A stretch of DNA of 64,000 nt. Origin: Aplysia californica (lineage: Eukaryota; Mollusca; Gastropoda; Aplysiida; Aplysiidae). The DNA lies in assembly GCF_000002075.1 (NCBI RefSeq), contig NW_004797280.1:2022592-2086591 (forward strand), in the 5' to 3' direction. The translations under genes and the position numbers were made by a program. The notes beneath the pieces were generated by a model that did not search any database, had not been told where the DNA came from, and saw nothing but the letters and a program-made list of their open reading frames with translations. Below are positions 47,501-57,081 of this stretch, one piece after another. The stretch's first letter is position 1, and every line of letters begins with the position of its first letter.

Positions 47501-50500
47501 GTAACAGATTTTTTAATCAATTAATTTCTGGTACACTTTTATATAATGAAAAAAACCCAAAATATGGGACGTTCTTTGGTGAGTTTTGAGACAATATTCG
47601 TCATAACTCGCTCATTTCTCGGAGTATTTCAAAGAAACTTGGCAATCCAGTACATTTTCTACTGCAGAATCTAGTCCTGCTTTAAAATTTTTCATAGCTA
47701 TCCTATTTTTTTTTAGTTATGAAGACGTTTATAGGTAAAAATGTGGCGGTTTTCGGTGCGTTTTGAGACAATGTTTGTCATAGCTCGCCTATTTCTTGGA
47801 ATATATAAATGAAACTTGGCAGTCTAGTACATTTTTTAATGCAAAATCTAGTCATGCAGTCAGATTTTTAATATCTGTCATACTTTTTGAGTTGTAAAGA
47901 CATTAACAGGTAAAAAAAAGGCGTTCTTTACAGATTTACAAAGATTATCAGTCATATGTTCTCCCAAAGTCATGATATTTGAATGAAATTTGGCAACATA
48001 AAAGGTTCCTCCTTGCCAAGCAATGCTCTGGATCAATTTGTCACAAAAATGTAAGTAGAGAGCTGGATTTATTAGTCTAATAAATCCAGTTCTGTACTAG
48101 TAAAAGCATGCATACTTTTGTTATAGAAAATAAGATCGTCTCTGTGTATATCCATTGTTGGACAGTGTCCTATTGTGTGATAGATTAAGATGCGTTCAGA
48201 TAATATAGTTTACAAGTCATGGGAATATTTCGCATACGTAGGCTACAACTCATACAATAAATGTAACATATTTACACCCCCCCCCCACCTTCTCTCTCTC
48301 TCTATCTCTCTCTCTCTCATGCGCGCACACACACACACACACACATGCACTCGCGCGCACTCGCGCGCACTCGCGCACGCACGCGTAAAAGATAACAATG
48401 TATAAACGGGACTATCTTCCCAGACTGGACTAAATAAGTACCATACTCTTTAAAAACAATCTTAATGCCTCACTTTTCCAAACAGAGCACACAGGACGAG
48501 TCCAAGTGTGTGCTTTCCCAAGAGGGGGGAATAGGCTTCCATAACACAAACACAATACCATACCACTTCTCAAGATGTTTGCTTTTCTGTTTCTATTCTT
48601 CTGTCATGCAATCAAGCAAATAAAAATGACTACATCTATTGTATTGTGACTAAAATGCAACAAAAACGCAAGTTATCAAGGCCCCCGTTTAGTTTTCAAG
48701 TATCCTTCCCCCCCTTTCCGGTTCACATAAGCGGGACCTCATTTGTAGCGCCCGATGGATGATGACGTCACTCAGTGGTAATTTCCCAGCTGCCGGTCGT
48801 TCACCCAGCACGCGCAAATGGCAATGTCGCTTTTTCCCTTAGTTACTACAACATTTTTAAAGATTACGCAAAAACCGCTAAACACAGAACCATGAAATTT
48901 TAAGGGAATAAAGAAAAATGGTGTACAATGTATCAGTCAGTTTGACAAATCACAGCTCCGAAAAATCTTCAAAGCGCACCACTTTCGAAACGTTTTCGAC
49001 TGCTTCTTGGATGGGTACAAAGTTGTCAAACTGCATTCTACGAGATTGACCTCTTTTCTGATTGGCTGCCAAGTTTCATTCATATCCATTCACGAGAAGC
49101 GGTGTGAGAGCGAGTTGAAGACAACAACCATTGTGTTAGTGCGTCCCACAAAACACCCCCGCGGCGGGGGCCAAAAATCGGCAGAACAAAACGTGCTCGG
49201 CGGGCATTGCTACATTTAGGAAGTTTCCTCATAACTGATTATCAGAATCCTAGCCGTGCGCTCATATGACCTTGTGCAATTGCGAGCGTTATAAAACACT
49301 TACCAAATAAAAAAATTATTATCTTTTAAAAAAAGGATCCTAGCCAGTAGCCTTACACACAACTGTCTCAAGTTACCAAAGATTCCATTGCACAGAGACC
49401 CTCCACAATTTACCTGGAACGCCAAGTTCAACACACAGTCTCTCCCCAAACTCCTTAGCACATGCAATACAATCTTCCATTGTCACATCCTGGACAGGAA
49501 TGAAGGGACACACATCCATAGCACCCATTCTAGGATGTTCTCCTGCAATATAAGGTTAAAATAAAAGCAGAATGTCACACAGAGTACAACAAAATCGAAA
49601 AACATGCACAAATTTCTACATGATATACCCAGATTCTATCCCTTTCAAGAAAATACAAAATTATTCCTCCTATATTTCAAAAACCACCATGTTTTGCTTT
49701 GACTTATTACCTCCCATTTTATTACTGGCCAAAAGGAAGGGGAGGGGGCAATCATAATTCCAAAAGAAATAACAATTCCTGTTGACACAAGTTTTCTAAT
49801 AGCAATTACTCATTAAAGACCATTGCCAGAGACAAATAAAGTATTTCTCATTATGAATTTTAAAAATACAATGAAATAGACAAAGCACTATCATATATAT
49901 TTCTTTCTTTTAATACTTTGCCATCTCATCTCGCCGATCGGCAATGTTTACCACCCATTTTTTTTAAAATTTACTCCCAAAATGCCTTTGCCTTTGATGG
50001 TAAGGGTTTTTACTATATGAGCCTTGTGATGGCAAAGTGTTAAAGATAGCAGCATTTAAGTTAGTTTTTTAAAGTTTGGGTAAGTCCCTTCATAATCTTA
50101 CATCAATACAGAATAATAAGGCTATCCCTCAATAAAGACTAAGTACCTTGATGCAGCCTCATGTCAATCAACTGGTAGGCTACTCTTGCAGCGTTAATCG
50201 CTCCTTCTATAACAGCATCCGGGCTTCCCACAAAAGTGTATACAGTCCTGTTTGTTGAGGCCCCTGGGTCCACATCAAGGAGGCTGCATCCTGATGTCTG
50301 AGCTATGGCAGATGCTATAGCTTCAATAACCTGCAAAAGCCACAAATGAAGTTCGGCGCTGTTAGAAAGTAACATAGTCACATTCTCTCCCAATGACTAC
50401 TGTGAATGCCATTTCATACCACATACAAAATACAGTCGAACCTGTCATGACGGCCACCTGTACAAACGGCCACTTTCCATTTCCTCCCTTGCGTTTTTGC

Positions 50501-53500
50501 TGTATAATTTCACTGTGTAAAATGGTCACCTGCCTAACAGGACCAAAGCCACCCTATTTTATCTCCCAAAAACGAAAATAAAACCTATCTAAGAACGACC
50601 ACGCAAATTCGCCGGGCACTGTCATAAATTATGTACTGGCTCCTGACACTGGATGGGCCATGATAAAATACATTCACGTGTCATTATTGTTAGTCCCTCC
50701 AATGTTCAAAAATGTTGGGTAGGTCCCATACAGTCCCATCCACTGTCCAAGTTGACCACCGGGTAACAATAAATTTTCAGCTGCTGGTGAGGGAAGCATG
50801 AGGTCCGTCATAACCTACAAGTACAAGCCCCACCCACAACTCAAAACACAAATCATAAGTGAGGTGACCAGTCACTGTTTACCCAATCTTCAACAATAGA
50901 TGTGAACATGAACTTGCGACAGAAGTGTTGCACGATCTCCAAGACCCATTTGTTTATTTTACCTTCTCTTCCTCGTCTGACTTTTACTTTTCTGATCCTG
51001 TAAAATTTAAACTTTATTACAGCAGTCGCAGGACATCATCCCTCTGCGTAAACAAAAATGCTTGATAACAACATCACTGTAGAAATGTTACCCAAGCCTG
51101 CAACCAACTCCAGTTTGGAACTCAGAAGAGAACGTTTGACAAAAACAATAAAACTCCCTTCCCCTCATCATCATCTGGTGCCTTGCCGACTGGTGTGGGC
51201 GGTCACGGACCTCCACTTCACTCTGTCTTGCGTTGCAGCAATCGTGTCTTGTTCTTGCTGCTCCTAGCCATGTTGTCCAGTATTTTTTTTCCTTCTGTCT
51301 GCCTCTGCCTCTCTTTCCATCAAACTTGCCTGTTGTTACAATATTCTCCATGGCTTCTTTCCGCATTGTGTGTCCCTTCCCCTACCACCCCCCAAACCCC
51401 CCCCACAAAACAACAATAACAACAAAGCAAAACCAGCAACAACACCCTTACAGCAGTCCAGCCTAAAACTACCTCCGACTGAGACCTCGGAAGGGAATGG
51501 TTTACCAAGTTTTCTCCATTTTCATCAGTCCTGCCTAAGACGGCCACCTAGCTTGTCTTAGAGTGATATTACTAAGATTTATTTGATCATCAGAATCACA
51601 TATATAGGCCTAGGGTGGTCCCCATTACCAGCACCTATTTCAAAAAGATTTTCAAAATAATAATGTCTTGTAAAACATGCTGTTTTCCAATTTAGTCTCA
51701 GGCAGGCCGGTTTCTCGCTCATCACTGTAGATCTAGTTGCTAGGTATATATGGGTAGTTTTACGCGCCACCAGTGGCAAGGGTTCAGTTAAAAACCATTA
51801 AATATTTTTAAAACTATCTAATTTGCAACAGAAAAGAAATCAATTCGTGTTCAGCACATCCATATAATTAGGCCATAGGTCTGGGGTAAATTTTTACTTT
51901 CACTTCCGCACACAGATGCACCGCTACAGGGGTCAAACTGCGTATCGTTTGCTGCAGATCACACATGATATTTAATAAAAAGCCACTAAAACTGTTGAAA
52001 ATCAATTATTTTCAAGAAAATTTCAAAACATGCCCCCCTGTAACCCCCCAGATTTTCTTTTACCCAGGCCTCCCTGGAACCCCCCGATTGGTCCAAAGCA
52101 CGTCTATCTCGATTTAGAAAAATCAAATATTTAAAAAACTAGGCTATTAATTTGTGATGGAAGTGAAGTTGATATTCATGTTCAGCCCATAAATATTCAG
52201 TAGAAAATGGCCATAACTCATGGTAGCAAGTGTGAGATGGGAGTGAAAGTTAAAAAAATGCCCTATATGGACATCTAACATAGATCTAATCTAATCTAGT
52301 CGAGTAGCTGGCCCAACCCACGACCACTTGTCGTATTTTGCTTCTCAGCGGTCTCTCTCGGCAGAATAGGTCAGGCAATCCATGTTCAGGGGCGCTTCAG
52401 TATGTAGCAATGACCACGAAAAACCTTTTTTTGCCAGAAAGCGTTTGCAAATAGGTACATTTTGTAGCTTTATCTTCACAGAGCATGGAACTTTTTGAAT
52501 TTTTTAAATCCATCAATAAATAAAAAAGTTACAAATTTTTTAATCAATTAATTTTTAGTACACTTTTATATATAATGGAAAAAAAACAAAATATGGTACG
52601 ATCTTTGGTGAGTTTTGAGACAATATTCGTCATAACTCGCTCATTTCTCAGAGTATTTAAAAGAAACTTGGAAACCCAGTACATTTTCTACTGCAGAATC
52701 TAGTCCTGCTTTCAGATTTTTCATAGCTATCCTATTTTTTGAGTTATGAAGATGTTTATAGGTAAAAATGTGGCGGTTTTCTGTGCGTTTTGAGACAATA
52801 TTTGTCATAGCTCGCCTATTTCTTGGAATATGTAAATGAAACTTGGCAGTCTAGTACATTTTTTAATGCAGAATCTAGTCATGCAGTCAGATTTTTAATA
52901 TCTGTCATACTTTTTGAGTTGTAAAGACATTAACAGGTAAAAAAAAGGCGTTCTTTACAGATTTACAAAGATTATCAGTCATATGTTCTCTCAAAGTCAT
53001 GATATTTGAATGAAACTTGGTAACATAAAAGGTTCCTCCTTGCCAAGCAATGCTCTGGTTCAATTTGTCACAAAAATGTAAGTAGAGAACTGGATATTAG
53101 TCTAATAAATCCAGCTCTGTACTAGTAAAAGCATGCATACTTGTTATAGAAAATAAGATCGTCTCTGTGTATATCCATTGTTGGACGGTGTCCTATTGTG
53201 TGGTAGATTAAGATTCGTTTAGATAATATAGTTTACAAGTCATGGGAATATTTCGCATGTGTAGGCTACAATTCATACAATAAATCTTACATATTTACAC
53301 ACCCCTTCTCTCTCTCTCTCTCTCTCTCTCACGCGCGCGCACACAGCCAAAAAAACACATCCACGCGCAGCGTACTCACGCATGCACGCATGAACGATAA
53401 CAATGTATAAACGGGACTATCTTCCCAGACTGGACTAAATAAGTACCATACTCTTTAATAACAATCTTAATGCCTCACTTTTCCAAACAGAGCACACAGG

Positions 53501-55202
53501 ACGAGTCGAATTGTGTGCTTTCCCAAGAGGGAGGAATAGGCTTTCATAACGCAAACACAATGCCATACCACTTCTCAAGATGTTTGCTTTTCTGTTTCTA
53601 TTCTTCTGTCATGCAATCAAGCAAATAAAAATGACTACATCTATTGTATTGTGACAAAAATGCAACATAAACGCAAGTTATCAAGGTCCCCGTTTAGTTT
53701 TCAAGTATCCTTCCCCCCCTTTCCGGTTCACATAAGCGGACCTCGTTTGTAGCGCAGGAGGCGACCGATGGCTGATGACGTCACTCCACGCGCAAATGGC
53801 AATGCCACTTTTTCCCTTAGCTACTCCCACATTTTTAAAGATTACGCGAAAACCGTTGAACACAGAAGCTTGAAATTTTAACGGAATAAAGAAAAATGGT
53901 GTACAACGTATCAGTCACTTTGACAAATCACAGCTCCGAAAAATCTTCAAAGCGCACCACATCAACCACTTTCGCAAACGTTTTCGACTGCTTCTAGGAT
54001 GGGTACAATGTTGTCAAACTGCGTACTACGAAATTGACCTCTTTTCTGATTGGCTGCCAAGTTTCATTCATATCCATTCACGAGAAGTGGCGTGAGAGCG
54101 AGTTGAAGACAACAGTTAACCTTTGCGTTAGTGCGTCCCACGAAACACCCCCGCTGCGGGGGCCAAAAATCGGCAGAACAAAACGCGCTCGGTGGGCATT
54201 GCTACAGTATGTCAACTTCCGGTTTATACCAGGATATCGTCACTCATTCCAAAACATCATTCGCAGATTTCGCATTGTAACATTTTAATGTTCTGCCCTT
54301 GGGGCGACCACACGCCGTCAGCGCGACCGCATACGGAACGGGGCGGGACCATGTGCGCACAGACATAACAGGTGCAAGAAAGTTGTTAGTACACTATTTA
54401 AAGGTTAGTATAGCCTAATAATTTCTTGAGCAAATTATGATGAAAACAATTATCTTATAATAAACGAGGGTATAGAGACAAGTGGTCGCGGGTTGGGCCA
54501 GCTACTCTCTAATTTTGAAACTGAAGAAAACTTAATAAAGAATGTTTCTGATGCCTTTCACTCCGAACTCTACTGCTGCACTAGCAGACGACTGACGTTC
54601 TCGGAAAAGGATAGACCAAAAGTGGAACTAGACAAGGCATGTAACTCTATAAAACAGATTGTACACGAGCTGCACAAAAGGAAAAATGGGGATTCTAACT
54701 GGTCGCGCTCGGGGCACGGTCACGCCAATGGCAGATGTCTCTAGATCTAGACTCTAGATCTAGATCTAGATCTAGATAGATCTACTATGTGTCTGAGATG
54801 GGAGGGGAAGTAAAAGAATACCCAGACACTAAGACAGCACACTATTCATATTGAACTGACATGAACTGACAAGAAAGCCTAATTCTAGAGTCTTGGCTTT
54901 GGTTTATGACGAGCTAGGTACCCCTGCTCTGTGCTGGAGACAGCCGGTGCCGGACAGTGTCCTTGGCCTAGGCTAATTAGATTTAGATTCTAGATTTCTA
55001 GATCTAGATCTAGATCTAGATATCTATATCTAGATATCTAGATATATATATTCTAGATCTAATCTAAGTATCTTGATTTGTGTGTGCTTTGCCAAAGTTT
55101 TATTTAAGATGTATTTCGTTATTTAAATTTAGTAAGTAGTAAGCCTACCTCTTTATTTCTGCCCTCGGAGAAATTTGGTACGCATTCAACGATTCGTGGC
55201 AT
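32558..55202 (-). CDS. FTCD: FTCD, formimidoyltransferase-cyclodeaminase (complete, 14 exons)
   Basis: Bifunctional enzyme of histidine breakdown: it moves the formimino group from FIGLU to tetrahydrofolate, then deaminates and cyclises it to methenyl-THF. Exons on the minus strand: 55202-55149, 50330-50147, 49542-49414, 45365-45277, 44566-44387, 41839-41702, 39797-39666, 38979-38918, 37152-37026, 36462-36301, 35127-35084, 34216-34078, 33537-33442, 32644-32558. They sum to 1623 nt, 540 aa plus stop; mammalian FTCD is 541 aa. Start [18 protein letters not shown] matches the family N-terminus. The formyltransferase half (about 1-325) shows [11 protein letters not shown] and [16 protein letters not shown] with His82, the residue known as catalytic in the pig enzyme. 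The cyclodeaminase half (about 330-540) has SPGGGSVAA (353-360 region) and FIDADAAAF with Asp411, at the place of the known catalytic Asp412. It appears intact and functional. Intron 1 (4.8 kb) and intron 3 (4.0 kb) hold large repeats. Confidence 0.96.
35084..35127 (-). CDS. FTCD: FTCD 44-nt internal exon
   Basis: Listed separately because it is easy to miss. It encodes [14 protein letters not shown] plus two bases of a Glu codon. The acceptor is TATTACAG and the donor GTGAGT on the minus strand. It bridges EFM (exon ending at 36301) and REEAMRQGM (exon 34216-34078) and restores the frame. The vertebrate counterpart is the EAMRLPKNTPEEK stretch. Confidence 0.9.
37438..37860 (-). repeat. SINE family B, copy 1
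   Basis: It shares about 400 bp with 43200-43620. On the + strand it begins with an AGTTTTAGT repeat and the reverse complement of the common tail (CTGCATAAGATCATATGAG), then TGCCAAGGGGTGGATGTCA. In an FTCD intron. Confidence 0.65.
38174..38893. mobile_element. TTAA-bounded element, 720 bp, perfect 18-bp termini
   Basis: TTAACACATTACACCCTA at the left is exactly mirrored at the right (TAGGGTGTAATGTGTTAA). No transposase frame is visible. It ends 24 bp beyond the donor side of the FTCD exon 38979-38918, inside the intron. TTAA target suggests piggyBac or Kolobok. Confidence 0.85.
39117..39361 (-). mobile_element. piggyBac-like MITE, 245 bp, copy 3
   Basis: TTAACCCTATCCGTACG to CGTACGGATAGGGTTAA, inverted with respect to copies 1 and 2. 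Its termini look the least diverged of the three. In an FTCD intron. Confidence 0.85.
40775..41653 (+). mobile_element. TA-flanked DNA element, ~0.88 kb
   Basis: CAGTTGAACCTGCTTTAATG at the left and GACAGGTTCGACTG at the right, both next to TA. It is the inverted counterpart of 1843-2679. It ends about 48 bp from FTCD exon 41839-41702. The minus strand holds the shared ~70-codon frame (41147-40935). Confidence 0.75.
42204..43178. mobile_element. TTAA-type element, 975 bp
   Basis: Left TTAACTCATTCGCTACG, right CGTAGCGAATGAGTCAA; the right border TCAA looks like a mutated TTAA. GC-rich edges and an AT-rich interior. It contains a 51-bp tandem duplication at 42330-42425. No transposase seen. 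In an FTCD intron. Confidence 0.7.
43200..43620 (-). repeat. SINE family B, copy 2
   Basis: Parallel to 37438-37860 along most of its length (GCCAAGGGGTGGATGTCA, ACTATCAAGGCACCCC, GATGATAGTAAGGAT). Its tail matches the one ending family A. Confidence 0.65.
43790..44132 (-). mobile_element. SINE family D, near full length (tRNA-derived)
   Basis: On the minus strand the head reads CTAGTGGTTAGGCTACCAGA (A-box-like), then CCCTTGGGAAAGGCACTTTA, then GGTGGGAATGGGTACCCAGC, ending in a GCGCTATACAAATG tail. These central blocks recur in many animal SINEs. In an FTCD intron. Confidence 0.65.
44758..44960 (+). mobile_element. SINE family C (tRNA-derived)
   Basis: The head GGCTGTAATGGTTAGGCACT has a tRNA A-box look, and GAGTTCAATTACCG is a plausible B box 40 bp on. 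The body has GTGACCCTGACAGGCAGAGT and an A-rich end. In an FTCD intron. Confidence 0.7.
45950..47376 (+). mobile_element. Truncated LINE (RTE-like) with decayed endonuclease-RT ORF
   Basis: The frame at 46280-46378 ends like an AP endonuclease ([15 protein letters not shown]). The frame at 46433-47029 is the charged linker with [12 protein letters not shown]. It then continues in another frame with [17 protein letters not shown] and [16 protein letters not shown], and after a further shift [21 protein letters not shown] up to REEQAGF, the start of the reverse transcriptase core. At least two frame breaks. The copy stops exactly where the TAGCAATG element begins (47377); the catalytic core is missing. 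Family by motif resemblance only. Confidence 0.8.
48062..48090. repeat. Perfect 27-nt hairpin in element copy 1
   Basis: Arms CTGGATTTATTAG and CTAATAAATCCAG separated by one T. Copy 2 (about 53090-53120) has a deletion in the left arm. Confidence 0.8.
48288..48385. repeat. CT/CA/CGCA microsatellite
   Basis: (CT)n followed by (CA)n and CGCG/CGCA units. The matching tract in copy 2 lies at 53305-53395 and differs in length and order. Confidence 0.85.
49250..49315 (+). repeat. SINE tail scrap
   Basis: GCGCTCATATGACCTTGTGC with TAAAACACTTACC and an A-rich end, just after element copy 1 in FTCD intron 3. Confidence 0.6.
49910..50043. mobile_element. TTAA-bounded MITE, 134 bp
   Basis: TTAATACTTTGCCATCTC at the left and GTGATGGCAAAGTGTTAA at the right. 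In FTCD intron 2, about 100 bp from exon 2. Confidence 0.7.
50433..50640 (+). repeat. Left end of a TA-flanked DNA element
   Basis: CAGTCGAACCTGTCATGACG after TA, followed by GGCCACCTGTACAAACGGCC, matches the left ends of the short MITEs in WDR6. No matching right end was found. A similar block (CTGCCTAAGACGGCCACCTA) occurs near 51530. Confidence 0.45.
51085..51380 (-). mobile_element. LINE C-terminal fragment (antisense)
   Basis: The minus frame reads [20 protein letters not shown], then further on [20 protein letters not shown]. This basic GRGRQ run followed by a short tail is common at the 3' end of animal LINE ORF2. FTCD intron 1. Confidence 0.6.
52405..54204 (+). mobile_element. TAGCAATG element, copy 2, with 7-bp target duplication
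   Basis: It starts TAGCAATGACCACGAAAAAC and ends GTGGGCATTGCTA. The direct repeat CAGTATG lies immediately outside both ends (52398-52404 and 54205-54211). It is collinear with copy 1 over its whole length, with small indels. Non-coding. FTCD intron 1. Confidence 0.85.
54493..54744 (+). other. Unrecognised coding-like frame, 83 codons
   Basis: An open frame with a protein-like composition (contains [20 protein letters not shown] and [18 protein letters not shown]). I do not recognise it. It lies antisense in FTCD intron 1 beside copies of GGTTGGGCCAGCTACT, so it may be a captured or retroposed fragment. No start context or splice partner was found. Confidence 0.3.
54736..55062. repeat. GATCTA palindromic hexamer arrays
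   Basis: Two runs of AGATCT/TAGATC units (54736-54785 and 54978-55062) just downstream of FTCD exon 1, inside intron 1. Confidence 0.85.
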
Positions 55203-55811
55203 GGTGATTTCTGATAGCTACTTAGCAGAGAGAAGGAAAAAGTCGTGCAGGCAGATGCAGGGAGCTTCCTCCCAGATTTGAAGATGAACTGGCGATAAGG
55301 CACAGCTTTAGTAAGTGGGGCAAGGCTGTCTCCAGCAGTCAGCAGTCAGCTGTGCAGACTCCCAAGAGGAAGCACACCCGGTATGTAGAAAACGTCACCA
55401 CGCTTTGCGCACCTTCCTTGACGATATTGATGACGCGCTAATCTATGCTGTCTACGTTTACTCAAGTCATCCATATTGGTTGTTTTCATAGGTCGAAGTT
55501 GAAAAATACACACAGTGGTCCTCAGATTCACTGTCGGCATTTGTAAGGAAACCTCATTTTTTTTGCTTCAATTTCTCTTTTTTTTTGATGTCCTGTACTC
55601 ATCATGATGTTCACAGGATTTCTTCATGTATTTAGATCTAGATATCTAAATCTAGTGGCATAGTCCTGAATTATGAATGAATAGACTGAATAGTTACTTT
55701 AACTTAGACTTAGCCAAGCTAATTTAGTGACTGTGTGTGTACTGTGTAGTGTAATGTAACAGAGAAGTATAATATTGGCGCAGTCATGCACTCATGCACG
55801 GCTACAGGTTA
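55203..55811. other. FTCD upstream region
   Basis: Likely holds the FTCD 5' UTR and promoter (minus strand), but no TATA box, initiator or other site can be supported. No recognised gene. Confidence 0.35.
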
Positions 55812-55917
55812 CAGTGAGAGATCTAGATCTAGATCTAGATCTAGCCTAGATAAATCTAGACTCTAGATCTAGATCTAGATCTAGTTCTTGATCTAGATCT
55901 AGATCTAGATCTAGACT
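55812..55917. repeat. GATCTA palindromic hexamer array
   Basis: Runs of AGATCT repeats interrupted by variants such as TCTAGACTCTAG. Third and densest array, about 0.6 kb upstream of the FTCD start codon. Confidence 0.85.
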
Positions 55918-56334
55918 TAGTTAGGAAGTGGCTATTTTCATCGTGGGTGAGAATAAGAATACGATCGACCTCTCACCCTGGGCCTGGCAGGTGAGACTTG
56001 CCAGCGTTGGCTATTCTCGCCCAGTGTGTGAAGAAACACATGCCCTTACAAACAGAACGTCAACATCATGCGTTACTCGTCCACGTTTCTGGTGAAATGC
56101 CAAACCGCACGTTTAGTTTCGTTTTCACTTCTGCAGCCGTGTGTTTACTTTTGTTTTTTGCTTTCACAACAGTAGCATCACAGTCACCTCCGCCGACTCC
56201 TTTGTTGACGTAATATATATCATGGCTCACAGACATCTCTCTCTCTCTCTCTCCCCCACTCTTTCTCCGTGTCTCCCAAAGTAAGGTAACAAATGAAAAA
56301 GTCCCCATTTTGTGACATTTTATTACGACTTAAT

Positions 56335-56490
56335 TCTTCTTCTTCTCCTTCCTCCTTAGGTTCTCCTTCTATTTCTTCTTCTTTGTTCTCCTCCTCCTCT
56401 TCCACCTGCTCCTCCTCTTCCTCATTCTTCTTCTTCTTCTTCCTCATGCTTCTTCTTCTTTTTCTTCTTCTTCTTCTTCGATTTTTTCTT
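56335..56490. repeat. CTT/CCT trinucleotide tract
   Basis: Imperfect CTT, TCC and TTC repeats over about 155 bp. They produce artificial Lys/Glu-rich or Ser-rich frames, which I did not call. Confidence 0.85.
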
Positions 56491-57081
56491 CTCTGAATGC
56501 TCCAAACCCGCTGTGAGAAGACTGTCAAAGGCGTGAGACCGAAACCGGGAATTCCCAGAGTACTGTAATCCTAACTTAATGTATTCATGGGTCAATGCTT
56601 CAGCCAATCGTAGCCCTGTTTATGCCCTCTGTGTAGTCGCATCAAAGATTCTCCAGTAGTGGAGTTAACCTTTGGTCGCATGTCAATTAGTCCTAGGGCG
56701 ACAAGGCTATATTTAGCATTGTTGACATCAACCTTCATTGTTCTCTGACCTCTCGCATAAAGGTATGATACTTCACCGAAAGCACTTACGAGTAACGCAT
56801 GCGCAAAACTAAAAGCCATGTTGACGTTCTGTCTGTAAGGGCATATATATGTATGAAACACAAGCAGATAGAGAGAACGTTAGGTTAGGAGTACGCCATT
56901 GACTAATTATTTATAGTACTAACTGCTATCTTGTTTGTCATTTATTATATAGTGTTCTTCATTCTGTCAATTTAAAGAAGTTCCAGACGTACTGTCTCAC
57001 TGTCTGATCTTGAAAAAAAATGTGGAGTAAAAAATGAAAGCTTTTTTTTTCCATTTTAGCAAAGTGTTGATAATGATAATG

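Larger units (their letters stand above)
47377..49212 (+). mobile_element. TAGCAATG element, copy 1 (unclassified DNA element), 1.84 kb
   Basis: Nearly collinear with copy 2 (52405-54204). It begins TAGCAATGACCACGAAAAAC and ends GGGCATTGCTA, so the termini are short inverted repeats. No protein is encoded. The 5' third contains degenerate repeats of about 165 bp. A CT/CA microsatellite lies at 48288-48360 and a GC-richer 3' end holds ATGACGTCA. The flanks (CAGGATT and CATTTAG) do not form a clear target duplication. In FTCD intron 3. Confidence 0.75.

Noticed and set aside
48290-48405. Protein frame with HTHTHT run
   Set aside because: Translation of the CA/CG microsatellite in element copy 1.
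56220-56528. Lys/Arg/Glu-rich 102-codon minus frame
   Set aside because: It is the translation of a CTT/CCT simple repeat; no domain or splice context.
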